This document shows positions 25,584 through 38,200 of a stretch of DNA of 64,000 bases, in pieces. The position numbers were made by a program, and so were the translations under genes. This DNA is from Costus lasius (Eukaryota; Streptophyta; Magnoliopsida; Zingiberales; Costaceae), in assembly GCA_027563935.2 (NCBI GenBank), contig CM050449.1, forward strand, positions 9,886,001-9,950,000, read 5' to 3'. Within the stretch, counting starts at the first letter, position 1; every line of letters starts with the position of its first letter. The notes beneath the pieces were generated by a model that saw only the letters and a list, made by a program, of their open reading frames with translations, had not been told where the DNA came from and made no database searches.

Positions 25584-25844
25584 TCAAGCGAGCTGGGGAC
25601 GCTGAGGGCTGCTATGCTCGAACAGAGACGCCGGCGCAACTGAAGCAGGTGCTGCCATGACCGACGACGAAGAAGGGGACTCGAAATCCGACAGCCTGAG
25701 CCTGCCAGAGTCGCCGGGCAATCTCATGTAATAACCTGAAGGCGATTCCTTGAAATCGAACAACGGATGATCCTGCTCAGGATTGTCTCCATGATTTGCG
25801 TACTGGATCAGAGCCCTGTAGATAAACGGAAGGAGACCCTCCAT
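25584..25844 (-). CDS. plant-specific small protein, 86 aa, function unknown
   Basis: An intronless ORF from ATG at 25844 to a stop at 25584. The N-terminus MEGLLPFIYRALIQY and the central YYMRLPGDSGRLR resemble a small plant family that starts MEGLIP... and carries a YMRLPGDSGR box. Members are short, often stress responsive, and have no known biochemical role. The C-terminal third is Ser/Pro/Ala rich and looks disordered. There is no clear signal peptide or membrane span. A CTTTTTAAG motif about 35 bp upstream on the minus strand may serve as the TATA box. The family match is from memory. Confidence 0.75.
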   Translation of the reverse strand: MEGLLPFIYRALIQYANHGDNPEQDHPLFDFKESPSGYYMRLPGDSGRLRLSDFESPSSSSVMAAPASVAPASLFEHSSPQRPQLA

Positions 25845-26240
25845 TGTGCTTGCTTGAGTAAGAGTGGAGGGGAAGTTGGCTTAAAAAGAGGGCAGGAAGA
25901 GATGAAAGTTTTTGTTGGCAACTTCTGGGAGGGAGCTAAGTAATTGATGAGATCAGGAGGGACGACTTTTACGGCAATTAAAGGATACCTGGTAAAAGAA
26001 GAAGTTGACAAGGTAAGGTTTGTGGTGCCTCATGCCCCCTTCTGTCTATTTCCCTAGTCGCTGTCTCTTGGTCAGCGTCCTACCAAATTTAACAACGATA
26101 TCTGCAGAGTTTGAAGAATATTTAAGTAGTTTTGTGGCGGATTAGTTGGGTTTGCTCTAATCCAGTTTCATCGATTCCTTCCTCACAACTCACTGCCTCC
26201 CCTTTCAAAGGGCGGCTGTCAAACTTCTATCTGTGCCTCA

Positions 26241-27430
26241 GGGTCTGTTTCATTGCAGGGAAAACCTGAGGGGGCGGATGGATAATCATCTTTTTCATGA
26301 TTTTATTGAGTGGACGAAATTAAAGGGAAGGAAATTTAGGCGACTACAGTGCCATTTTATCACCCCCTCTGATTTAGGAGGAAAATCGAACGGACACCCA
26401 AATGCCTCTCAATCGTATGCTTGCCTTCACACAGATCTTCTCCTAGGGGTGAGCATTCGGTGAAAACCGAAACCGAATTTACCGAAATTAATTAACTGAA
26501 ATTTTTTTTACCGAATTTTCAAAAACCGAAACCGAACCGAATTTTGTAAAAACCGAAATTTTACCGAACCGAATTTACCGAAAAAATTCGGTAAATTACC
26601 GAAAAGTTTAATTATTAAAGATTTAGTTAATTATATGATTAGTAATTAACTTATTAACTATTAGATAATAGATTTTATACTTTTAGTAACTAATTATAAT
26701 ATAATAAAATAAAAATATAATATAATATATTTTATTTTTTAATGTATATTATATATTTTATATATTTTAATATATATATCGGTAAATTCGGTTTTTTACC
26801 GAACCGAAAAAAAAAATCGAACCGAAAACCGAAAACCGAATTTACTAAAACTTAAAACCGAAACCGAAACCGAATTTATTTTTACCGAACCGAATTTACC
26901 GAAATATTCGGTAATCGGTAAAAACCGATTTTACCACACAGAATGCTCACCCCTATCTTCTCCTCGCCGCCGGAATCTCTCCAGGCGGAACCCTTTCCTC
27001 CTCTACCCCTCGGCCGGAAGCCTCTCCGCAGCCCGAACCCCTCGCCTCCAACCTGCCACTGCCGAGCGACCTCGCCCTTTCCGCCTTCACCCTCAAGCTC
27101 GTGTCCATCGTCAGAGAGCTCCTTGCCCTCCAGCTCGCTTTTGTCGAGCTCCTCGCCTTGCCGTTGTTGCCTTTCATATCGAGCTCCTCGCCCTTTCTGC
27201 TATCGCAGGTCGCTGGAGAGCTCCTCGTTGGAGCCATCCGCCGCCACCGGAGCCTGCTGCCGCTCACCTTGCAGGCCTCTGGACCCACCTGCTGCTCACC
27301 TCCGCCGAAGCCTGCTGCCGCGAACGCCACCCCAGACGCTCTGCATGGAGCAACGGGATCACATGCGAGGCACATGACTCTTTTTCCTTTTCTCAGCGAT
27401 TTGGTCTCCCTCCTCTGCTGATTTCCTTCA
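26241..27430. repeat. GC-rich dispersed repeat, copy 1 (contains nested MITE)
   Basis: Starts GGGTCTGTTTCATTG and runs into a C-rich, Pro/Ser-coding-like stretch (26960-27410). It aligns in patches with 50043-50925: GCGGA(T/C)GG.., the A-rich GGGAAGGAAA..TAGGC block, then CTCCTCTACC.CTCG.CCGGAA and CCGCAGCCC. The opening bases match the ends of the perfect hairpin at 62687, so this may be a Tourist-like or other TIR element. The right boundary is not resolved. The long open frames here come from base composition and I do not call them genes. Confidence 0.55.
26445..26954. mobile_element. Mutator-type MITE with 10-bp target-site duplication
   Basis: A 510-bp element with terminal inverted repeats AGGGGTGAGCATTC / GAATGCTCACCCCT. 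It is flanked by a perfect 10-bp direct repeat, ATCTTCTCCT (26435-26444 and 26955-26964). Inside the ends are many ACCGAA / TTCGGT words arranged as inverted arms, around an AT-rich core at about 26600-26780. There is no coding capacity. The target-site duplication length and the foldback arms point to a non-autonomous MULE. Confidence 0.88.
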
Positions 27431-28948
27431 TGTTTTACATCCGTCGAAGGAAACACAACCTCAGTTTGGTGGAGTGTTCCTTTCAGAGTAATCCTCTGAA
27501 AACTCCTTGGTATGATCATTGTATAAAAAATATCTTTTCTTTTGTCTTTCGGAATATTCTTTTGAGATAAACTTGTGATGACATTGTCATTGATGGGATC
27601 CAGTTCTAGAATCGATAAGGGTCCCTGGGTGAAGAGGCTGGCACACTGATTCAATTATAGATGCTGAATTTTTCACGGATCAGTTGATGCCTACATTGAA
27701 CAGACGTGATTTTGGTTCTAGCGGAACAGCTTGGGAAAAAAAAAATTGTGAAGAACAGCCAACTTTTTGATTCAGGAGAACTGTTTATACTTTTCTTCAG
27801 AATATCTTGGCATCAGATTTACAAATATCTTCGCTGCTGACGTTTGGTCAGTGAATTGAACTGCAGGTCCTGATCAAGGTATGTGAAGTTGATCAATGAA
27901 GTTGAAAGAACATTAAATAATTAAAAAACTTGGCTTTGAATCTGCATTAAGCTTGGAAGTAAATGCAACATCATATAATATGAGCAGTTGTTCATACTGT
28001 TTCTCAGCAAATGAAATAAAAGTAAAATATTATAATTTTTCTTAAAACTAGACTTAAAATTTTTAGGAATATAAGATGAAATTTTAGGTTATAACTATTC
28101 CTTTCTAACTTCTATTTTAAAAAATAATTTTAAAAACTTTAAGTACATCGATGGTGATTTCAGAAACCGGTTTTATAAATATGATATGGAAAAATCTGTG
28201 AGCATTCAATTCAAAGTAACTAAAATATGAAAAAGAAAAATCAAAAGCAAATATGAAAATGGCTTAAGTAAACATTCACATGAGGGTTTTGAGATTGGAA
28301 GAGAGAACTTCTTTTATCTTCATCATTCTTTTTTAGCTTTTGTCGATTTTTAGGTGCAGATAAACTGATTACGATGTGCAAATTCAAGGAGAGCGAGAGA
28401 GCAAAAAGGAGGAAAGAGAGGATCTTTCTTTGATGGTGTGGATGTTCCTTCGAGTGGCTTGATTCTAGGGATTAAGATATGAGCAACTTCCTTAAATGGT
28501 ATGAACCGATAGATATTGTTTCAGTTTTGCCTGAGTCTGAGGGTCTTGATCAGGCAACTTTTATCGCGAACACGCCTTTTATCAGATTGCACCTTGGTTG
28601 GATGAGTTTGACTTTTCTTATAGTGTGAACATATTTATTCTCTCTCGCTAGATCTAGAAGGGGGATTGACACTCGGATGGTAAATGTTAGTGTGCGTTGA
28701 CGGTGTTTGGTGTCTTTGATGAACATTTGGTGTTTGCTGTTTTGCATGTTAGGTTGGTGTTTGGTGTTCTGCATCGAATGATTACTTTTCTTTGTTGCTT
28801 CTTATGTTTAGCATTTGATGATTTGAGAAAAAAAAAAAAAAATCTTTGGCACCAATATGCCTCGGCATCTTCAGCAAGTCTATCTAATAGTCAAATGTGA
28901 ATCTTCAAAAAGGTCAATCAAAAAGTCAAACATGAATCTTGAAACAAG
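27431..28948. other. intergenic, unassigned
   Basis: AT-rich with no supported gene. A short repeated TTTGGTGT..TTTGCTGTT-like stretch occurs at about 28700-28780. Long poly-A runs are present near 28829-28842. Confidence 0.5.
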
Positions 28949-30385
28949 GTCCATAATTGCACGTAGTTAAATTTAAAGAAACAAATTATTAAAAATTTAA
29001 AAAATCACTAAAATTCATAGGTAGATGTCCTACAGCATTTCTCATAAGTTTTATATAATTTTGAAAAAGAATTAACTTAAATTATATAATAATCATCTTA
29101 AGTTCTATTATAATTGTACATGGTTAAATTTAATTAAAAAATATTAAAAATTAATAAAAATAACTAAAATTATTAGGAATATATCCTACATCATTAGTGT
29201 TTTTCTTGAATTTCTAATAATTTTTTCCTTAAATTTAACCATGTATAATGGTGGTATAACTTATGATGTGTATTGTATAACTTGAGTAAATTCTTTTCAA
29301 AATTATATAAAACTTATTGAATGTGGAATATATATCTAAGTATTTTAATTTTTTTATATTTTTAATAATTTTTTCTTAAATTTAACCATGTACAATTATA
29401 ATAGAACTTAGGATAATTGTAGAATTTGAGTCAATTTTGTTTAAAATCATCTAAAACTTGTAGAAAATTATGCAAGATATCTACTTACTTTTAGTATGTT
29501 TTTTGAATTTTTAATATTTTTTTCTTAAATTTAACTTTGTACAATTATGGTAGAACTTAGAACTGAGAATTTTATTTTTTTATTAATTTTAATATTTTTT
29601 TCTTAAATTTAGTCGTGTATAATTATGATAAAACTTTGGATACTTATTGTAGAACTTGAGTTAATTCTTTCTAAAAACATATTAAACCTATAGAAAATGA
29701 AGAAGTATATTAACTAAGAAATTTAGTGATTTTTTGAATTTTTAATTTTTTTCCTTTAAATTTAACCATATAGAATTATGGTAAAACTTAGGATTTGTAT
29801 CATGGAGCTTGAGTTAATTCTTTTCAAAATTATGTAAAACTTATGGAAACAATGTAGGGTATATACCTAAGAATTTTATTTACTTTTTCTTAATTTTTAT
29901 TATTTTTTTCAATTAAATTTATCCTTATACAATTATGAAATAACTTTGGATGTGTATTGTTGAACTTGTTAATTCTTTCCAAATTCATATTAAACTTATG
30001 AAAAATGCCATACGACATCTACTTAAGAATTTAGTGATTTGAAGTAGAACTTAGTCAATTCTTTTCAAAATCATATAAAACTTATAGAAATGATGTAGTA
30101 TATCTGCCTAAGAATCTTATTATTATTTTTTTTAATTTTTAATAATTTTTTTATATACAATGATAGTAGAACTTAGGATTGATATTGTAAAACTTGAGTC
30201 AATTTTTTTAAAAAATCATGTAAAACTTATTAAAATGATTAAGATACACACCTAAAAAAATTAGTTATTTTTTAAAATTTTTAATTTTTTCTTTAAATTT
30301 AATTGTTTATAATTATGATAAAACTTAGAATAGGTATAGTAGAACTTGAGTCAATGCTTTTTTAAATCATTTTCTATCTAAGAAA
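28949..30385. repeat. diverged tandem array of about 150-bp AT-rich units, with an inverted end
   Basis: About eight or nine direct units at 29206-30385 each show, in order: TTTAATAATTTTTT, TTAAATTTAACCATGTA, AATTATGGTAGAACTTAGGA, GAACTTGAGTCAATTCTTTT, ATATAAAACTTAT and ATCTACCTAAGAATTTTA. Two units (about 29500-29580 and 30040-30125) are shortened. The first 250 bp (28949-29205) carry the same order in reverse complement, so orientation switches near 29205. No coding potential is visible. Confidence 0.85.
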
Positions 30386-31456
30386 ATTCAAGAGAAATAA
30401 TTAGGAGATAAAAGAGGTCCCAAATGGCACATTAACTATCGCTTTCTCCTTGCTTTTGAATTCGTGCATGGACCCTAGTTCAAGATTCACGCTTAGTTGT
30501 TGACTAAACCCTGTTGAAGATGCCTAGATTGGGCCTATTTCTCGGATTTTTTGGGCTTGGTTTACTCTTTCTCCCTTGGAAACTCACCCTATATATATAT
30601 ATAATAAAGAAATAAAGAAAATTTCTTTTGTTCATTTTTATTTTTTAAAACATAACAAGTGACTCAAGGGTATTTTTGATATTTTGCTTGATATATAATT
30701 ATATAGTCAACATGTGCAACGTCAACCGGAAATATATTATACATAATATATTAATTAAGTACTAATCACCTCAGTTGAAAAATTACCATTAAAAAAAGTA
30801 TATATGTACAGTTTTTTCAAACAAATGGACATTTATTTAAACGATATTATTAATAAATGAACACAAAATTGAATTGAAGAGTATCATTTTCCTTCATGGA
30901 TTTGTTTAATGTTTTATTTTGTTTACCAAAACAATATTTGCATTGTGTTCACGTCGACGACAGCTACTGCCCTTTTTGTTTAATCGTTTACTAATGAAAC
31001 CGCCACCTTAAAAATAATTTTTGCATTTTGAATTAGTAAATTAATTGAAAAACATATCCAAACGTCACTGGCGGCAATGCTGACGCCACTCGCCAACTCC
31101 GCATTCGCATAAAATAATGCCACGCCTTTTCCTTTCGTTGTGGGAGGCTCCACCGCGTGGGACCCAGCAGCTTGCAGTTTTCATAGGTGGACGACGTGGC
31201 TAAAGGGACGGGGCACTTGGCGTTTTGCGTCCAATAGCCTCCGATAAGTTTTTATTTTAATTTAATACCTAACGTTTTATTTTATTTAAATTTTTTAATA
31301 ATGTGTGGCGGACAGAAAAATATGTTGAGAGCCACGTCGGTTGCCAACAGTTTCAATGAATTTTTTTTCTCATTATAAAATTACACCCAGTGTCCATTCG
31401 TGGTTTCGCTAACCCTGAGCGCGTCCCCACCTGGGTGTGCTAAGCGGTAGGTTTTA
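30386..31456. other. promoter region of the LHW-like bHLH gene
   Basis: No gene is seen. A TATA-like TATAAAA lies at about 31374-31380, roughly 80 bp before the first leader ATG. A CCACGTCG motif occurs at about 31331-31339 and others (GACGTGGC) near 31192. The transcription start is inferred to be near 31405. Confidence 0.5.
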
Positions 31457-31465
31457 ATGAAATGA
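31457..31465 (+). other. minimal upstream ORF (ATG AAA TGA)
   Basis: This two-codon ORF in the LHW-like leader has a stop that overlaps the region where the 90-codon uORF starts (ATG at 31462). If transcribed, it would be met first by scanning ribosomes. Confidence 0.45.
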
Positions 31466-31734
31466 AAATGTGTGCTCATGTACTAAATGCAGTTTATTTG
31501 TCCATTTCACGTCCGAAAAGCCACGTTAAAAAGACAGGCCTCAGGAATTGCTCCAAGAGGTGGCGCGAAACGATCAACGAGCTGAATCGCCTGTTCCCTG
31601 AGATAAATTCTAGTTGGAGCGAGCACGATCGGTTGGGTTTTCTTGATTTGATTCATTACATTCCAAATCTCCTGCGAAAGCTTGCAACAGCAAAACTTGG
31701 CGGTGGTTTTGCCTCTTTTTTTTTTTTTGGCTAA
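31462..31734 (+). CDS. upstream ORF in the LHW-like bHLH leader, 90 codons
   Basis: The ORF lies about 0.5 kb before the main start and ends before it. Its composition is protein-like: basic N-terminus (SHVKKTGLRNCSKRWRE), then a helical stretch with ELNRLFPEINSSW, LGFLDLIHYIPNLLRKLA, and a tail GGGFASFFFFG encoded partly by a 13-T run. The Arabidopsis relative bHLH155 (At2g31280) is annotated with a conserved-peptide uORF (CPuORF7), so a translated regulatory peptide is plausible here. Homology to that peptide was not tested. It would be expected to lower or condition main-ORF translation. The start could be ATG 31462 or 31468. Confidence 0.6.
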   Translation: MKMCAHVLNAVYLSISRPKSHVKKTGLRNCSKRWRETINELNRLFPEINSSWSEHDRLGFLDLIHYIPNLLRKLATAKLGGGFASFFFFG

Positions 31735-32231
31735 TTTGTTCTTTATCTAAAGATTTTTACGCTCTTAGCTGAGTAGATCATAGAGGGTTTCGATATCGAG
31801 GAAGATCTTGGTTTTTCTAAAGAGATCTTGTACGAGCAGTAAGCGACGCTTCTTCGCGTTGCTTAATCTGTGGCTGAGAAGATGGTGCCACGTGAAAGAA
31901 TGGTGATTCCGATAATGAGGGCGCTCGATTTTGAGCAGGTTTAAAGATTTAGCGGTTGAAATAGTGTGAACAAGCGAAACAACGGAGTTGAACAGCTTCT
32001 GCAACTCTCGGTCAACGGTTCTTCTTGTGTCCAACTTTGGTTGCTTGAGTACCGGCACAATCATAGCTTACTCAAAATCCGGGACGGGGAGGCAAAGGAT
32101 GCGCTTATTGCTTCTAACATCTGCTGAGCTACCAATCAAACGACGAGCGGGTTTGCGGTGGAAGCAAGCTGGACGAGACTCCTATCGAGGCAGCTGAGAA
32201 GGATTGTGTAAGCTCGATTTTAAGATATTAG

Positions 32232-35200
32232 ATGAGGAACGAAGCTTCATTAAGGCAGTTACTGAGGGTTCTGTGCCACAACACACAATGGAATTACGCT
32301 GTTTTTTGGAAGCTGAAGCAGGAGTCGGAGATGTAAGATCATTTCTTATAGTCATTGCTTGGGCTTACTTGTTCAATCTGAAATACAAGGACATCCATGA
32401 TTGCCAAATTAGGACATATTTAAATAGGAGGCTCACTATAACTTGAATTTTACATTGTTTCTAGGCACCTCGGGGTATTCATTCACTGTTATGTGATGAT
32501 CGCTATAATGTTCTAACATTTACTGTCACGCTGCTCTTAGCTGAATTTGGCTTGAAAAGTTGGTTTCATTAATCGACATGTTTCTGTTGATATTTCAAAT
32601 TTTGCATTGAATATTTCATTGAACTCGTTTTATTTCTACACATGCGAAGTCCTTATAATCTTAGGTCATCAATGCTGATTTCTTTCTTTCTTTTCTTCTC
32701 TGCCTAGGATCATATAATACGGAAGCGTTGGTAAGAACAAAAATGACGTGAAAAATTATTATCTATGAAAGCTTTCAAATGTACTTATTCTGCATCATGA
32801 AACTTGTATTCGGTTTAGATTAATGTTATAATGTTCAATTATATATATTGCAACTTATGCATTTTTTAACCTAGTTTGGTTGGATACTTTTGGTCGTCAT
32901 TATTAATAGAAATGACTGATTTCTAATTATTCACATAATTATTGTTTCTTGGTCACAAACTTTGTCACAGGTTTGTGAGCTTTATTTAGATTCCATAATC
33001 TTCTTTGCTATTTATGGTTTAGAAACTTACACATTCTAATCCATTCTGTTCCCTGCCCTGTCATGTAATGTTCTTCAGGATACTGACTTGGGATGCTGAT
33101 TACTTTGATGAGGCAAAAACGCTACTTAAATCTGGAGATTCACTCTATGATGAATCTCTGCATATTATTCCGGGGATGATTTCTTTTGTTGATTCTAAGA
33201 GTGTTCAATATCAGAGATACGCTGGTCATCCAATTAAGGTGGCACTGGAAAAAATGAAATGCCATCATTATTTGCTTGGGGAAGGGTATGCTTGCTGAAT
33301 CACTAGTAATGCTTATTCATTTTCCTTTAATCTTGATTAGGGTATTCAAAGGTTCACCTTAGTGAAGACAGTAAACGGACAGTTTTTCTTTTTCTCTAAA
33401 ATATTAATATTGATTCTCTAATTTTTCTCCTTTATTTCTTTTCTGATTTAGTTGATTATCTTTCTTGAATACACATCTTGTCGAACAGAATACTAGGCAT
33501 ACAAGATAATCTTCAGAATCTTGCCTCTGAATATTTTCATTTTTATCTTAACAATAAAGTCTTAGCTTGGAAGTATGCATTCCCCTTGTATAGGTTTGTT
33601 GGTGAAGTAGCACTTTCTCAGGGACATTACTGGATCTTTCCGGAGGATATGAAATTTAATTACCAATCAAATGTGAGTTCTTAGTTGGCTCACTGTAATT
33701 TCAATATTAGCTACTATTGCTCTCTTGAATTTAACAAAATGTAAGTTGGGGAAATCTGTTCCTTTTACAGTCATACAAAGGATGGCAACTTGAGCTGGCA
33801 GCAAATATTAAGGTATTGGACATCCATTTATTTAAAAATTTATATGATTGTTTTCCTTTTACTTGCTTCCCATTGCTTTTGCTAATAAGTCCACTTGGAA
33901 AATTTGGTGGTTTTGCAGACTCTTCTGCTTGTGTGTATTAAAGATTATGGAGTCGTACAGCTTGGTTCACTAGAAAAGGTCAGTTTATGTAGTAGGATAG
34001 TAATTCTTGTTATCTAATGTTTGATTCCTAGAAAAGGTGAATTGTGCGTGTAGTTCCGAGAAAATATTAGATGTCAACTACTTAGCAGGAAATCTGTCCT
34101 AGGCTCCTAGCAAATTAGATTAAAAAATGTTCATGATTTACTAAACAAGCAGACTACTAGTTTATTCCCACAAGTAAAATTGACATTCCAAAATACTTGG
34201 GAAGGGGAGTGAGAGACGCAACCTTTTGGTCTAGAGATGTTTTTTCTTTAATCTTCAGTTATTAACAACTCAGAACTTCCTTTATAAGACAAAATATGAC
34301 CATAAGATGTTTCAACTAATTATCCTTTTTTGGAAAAGGATACGTTCCATTTCCTGCTACATAAGTTCTGTTGTCTTCTACTTCATCATCTCTACTTTCA
34401 GCTTTTACCATAATTTGAACCAGTGCTGCTCATTGGGTGCAAGCACTTTCTTCTTATTACTAACATGAGGTTATCAGTTACATGTGATAAAAAAAGCATG
34501 AAATGTGGTCTGAGTTAACATGCTAAAGGTTCGTGATCATCTCATATGTTTTAGGTAATAACTTATCTGGTTTTGTTTAATTTTTATAATATGTATCAGT
34601 CTACTTTGATTTCTTCTGCTGCTACTAGCTATTACCATGGTATGTCAAATTGTAAAGGCACGTTGCATATTTCTAAGTTATCTTTACCCTAAAAATTCAG
34701 GTTGTGGAAAATTTGGATTTGGTGCTTCATATTAGAGTCTTATTCTGTACTCCTTATCCGGGCTTTGGAGCACATGATTCTTTAGAGTCAAGCATTGATT
34801 GTTCGAACAGCACTCCAGTTAATTTGCTCTCCTCAGCGAACAGTTCGATTTCAAATTTGGGTACGGTAAATTCAGCTGAGTCACAACAGCTTTTAACTGT
34901 GGATCCTAATTTGTTGCCCATTTTTGTGGGTGACCATAATTCTCTATCACAAAATCTTCCCGACCAAATACATGACATACATACAATTTTTGATAAAGAC
35001 GAAATTGATGTTAAGATAAGGTGCAATTACTTGTCAGATTCCACTGAAGTAAAGTTTTTGAATTACTCAAGTACCATACCCGAAGGTTGCATGTCTGAAC
35101 TTTTCTTCACCGCCAATGACACCAAAGTAAATGCACAACCGGTTGGCTTGGATTACATATCCGTGGCAGCTAAGACGCACTATTTCTCTGATTTCAGTGT

Positions 35201-38200
35201 CAAAGATATGACACACACAGAAACAGAAGAGAACTGCAAGATTAATTCTTTAATAGATGGCAGAATCCGTAGTTTACCCATTCAATCAGAGCAGGCTCTT
35301 GGAAAGAGTTCTGTTGAAGATGATCGCTGTTTCTTCAGTGCCACAGTTCCAATATATGATAGGCCAATAGCTTCACCTGCCACCTCAAGAACAGCGGGAT
35401 CTGAATATCATGATTACATATTGGATGAAACTAGTGCATGGTTTTTGAAAGAAAGCGACACAGAATATTTGTTGGATGAAATGGTGAGAAGTTTACAGCC
35501 TGACTCAGATGCTGATGTATTCAGTGGAGATTTTTTTAGAGCATTCAGTAATAATTATTCAGACATGTTTTTTGATTCTTATTTAAGTGAAAGCGAAATA
35601 GAATCGAGTGTTTTGGAGTTGGGAAGCTTGTTGCAATCTAGTGAAAAATGGTCTACGTCTTTGCCAAGAGCTGAAGGATCCACGAGTTCTCCAACTAGTT
35701 CATGCAAGAGTGTCTGCATGTCAACTAATGAAGATAATAAACCCATGGGTAAAGTATACAATGGCAGAAAGCTACCTATTATGAACAAAAGAGGAGGTAG
35801 AAATAGCAACAGTCACAAACCAAGGCCCAGAGACAGACAATTGATCCAAGATCGAGTTAAGGAACTTCGTCAGCTTATTCCAAACGGATCGAAGGTAAGT
35901 TATTCCTCTATAGCAGTGCAATGAATCTAAAGAAATAATAACTATATACAACTTGAAAGGCATTCTATTTAAAATGAGTATTATAATTAAAGTAAATTAA
36001 GCACTTCCACTCCAATTAGTTTTTTCTAGTTTAAAATAGAAAAATATGTTGAGAATATTAGTAGATATAGATAACAAATAAGTAGTTCTAGTTATTACTT
36101 TTCTGTTACCTAATTAATTTATTAGAAGAGAAAAAACAACTTTTAGGATACTATATAATTTGCAAAATAAATTAGTAATTCAAAAAATATTCATGAAGTA
36201 GTAAACTTGGTTTTTTATTGTTGTCAATCTAGAGTGATTAGCATATTTTATTATCCATTTCTGATGATCGTATACAATATAGTTTTTCCTAGGTGAGAAG
36301 GATAAGAGGAATATAATAGGTATAAGATTTTCACTCTTTGAGGTACAAAATGTTAGTCATTCAAAGACGTGGAGCTGGAGCATTCCTTTTAACTTACACA
36401 TCATTATTACTTTATGGCCCTTGTCTTCTATTGAGATTTTTTATCGTATCTTTGATTTTGTGGGCACAACCTCCCACAATGTAACAATTATTTTGATGAT
36501 TCTCATAATTTTAAAACAATACATTATTGTGCCTAAAACCATAACTGGCATGACAGTATTTGTTTGGTCTTGGCATTTCTTAGACAAATATACGAGATCA
36601 GTGAATTAAAAGGGGTAAATCTCAACCTAGCAAATGCTGCTTTTTTTCTTTTCTGCTTCAGATTTTGTGAATACGGTATGATATTCCTTTGATCGTCTGA
36701 TGTTGATACTGACACAGTGAACCATACCTCAGACCATGCAAGAAATCATTTCAACTTCTATTATGAATTATGTAAGAACTTAATCTTTTGGGATTTATAT
36801 AGAATTCTAAAGAACAAAAGTAAACACTCCAATTAAATGCCAAGCAAAAATTGAAACCTATTATCTCTAAAATCTTAATTTTGAGATGATTTTACAAGAT
36901 TCTACGCTACCTCTTTCCCATTAATATCAATATCATCTAGTTTCATATTTGTCTTGTTTCATTTTCGTCTAATTACATTTTTGTCAACTATACAGTGCAG
37001 TATTGACACGTTGCTGGATAGAACTGTGAACCACATGTTATTCTTGCAAAGTATTTCCTGCCGGGCTGAACTTCTGAAGCAAACTGCAAAAGGAGATGTA
37101 GGTGAACTATCATAGAGCTCTGTTGATCTTATGTTCACTATTAGCAATCTAAGATCATACAGTGACTTTGCACCATTTAATTTTTATAACATAAATGTAG
37201 CTCTTTTCTCCTGTTGATTCTATGTTGCTAAATTGCCACTGTTAGTTTATTGTTGACGAAATTTGATCAGTTATAAATTGCTTTCTGTAGAACTTTAGCT
37301 CACATGTGGATATGCGTATCAGTCCTAGTGATTGCTTCATGCCTCAGTTCTGTTTAAAAGCAAGAGATGTTGCAGTCTATGTTCATACTGAAGTCACTAC
37401 TGTAATTAATCTGCCGCTCCACGCACATAACACTTGCTTTTGTAAATGCCATCTATGTGGTTTCGGCCTTGTCATATTCATCGTGTCAAAATAATCCTGT
37501 ATTTAAAGTAAGCCAGCTTAATACTGATTTAAGGTTTATGACATCAACTTGATCTGCTACACTGGACTATTTATACAGCTATAATTATGCCTCTGAACCT
37601 GTAAGAGGAAACTTCATGTTGTAGATGTATCCTATAGATTGCCCTTGGAGGACACAATTGCTTCCGTGCATCTTAAGAAAATTACATACAGAGAGATGCT
37701 ACCCTGTAAAACAGATTTTTTGTTGGTCTATTTCTTATTTAACCTTAAAAAATTGCAATTGCAGGTTAAAAGCGGGGCACGGAGTTGCGTGAAACCTCAA
37801 ACTCAAGCTAACGGAGCCTACACAGCCTGCGAACAGGGTAGCCAATCAGAAGTTTGGCCCATCGTAGTTGAATACCTTGACCAACCAGGACAAATTCTTG
37901 TAGAGGTATCACGCTATAATGAGTATATATGTAAAATTAATCGCCTATTTATGCTAAGATACGCATCCATCAGGTGCTGTGCAATGACAATGGGCTCTTT
38001 CTAGAAATAGCCCATATCATTCGGCGTCTAGAGCTGACAATTCTCAAAGGAATTCTGGAAAGTCGATCGGACAACTTTTGGGCTCACTTTGTGATTGAGG
38101 TAAGCAGACTCGACAAGCTTTCAACTTTGTTCTTCGACTGTCGTGAGAGATATGATTGGTTGTCTTTATGTTGACAACAGGCCTCCAGAGGTTTCCACAG

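Noticed and set aside
25808..26011. 67-codon frame overlapping the start of the 86-aa gene
   Set aside because: The likely TATA box lies downstream of its start, so it is probably not transcribed.
26953..27654. 233-codon open frame on the minus strand in the GC-rich repeat
   Set aside because: It overlaps the MITE boundary and is composition driven; no protein family or homologue is recognised.
31765..32064. 99-codon open frame on the minus strand in the LHW-like leader
   Set aside because: It is antisense to the leader, has no splice or promoter support, and no family is recognised.
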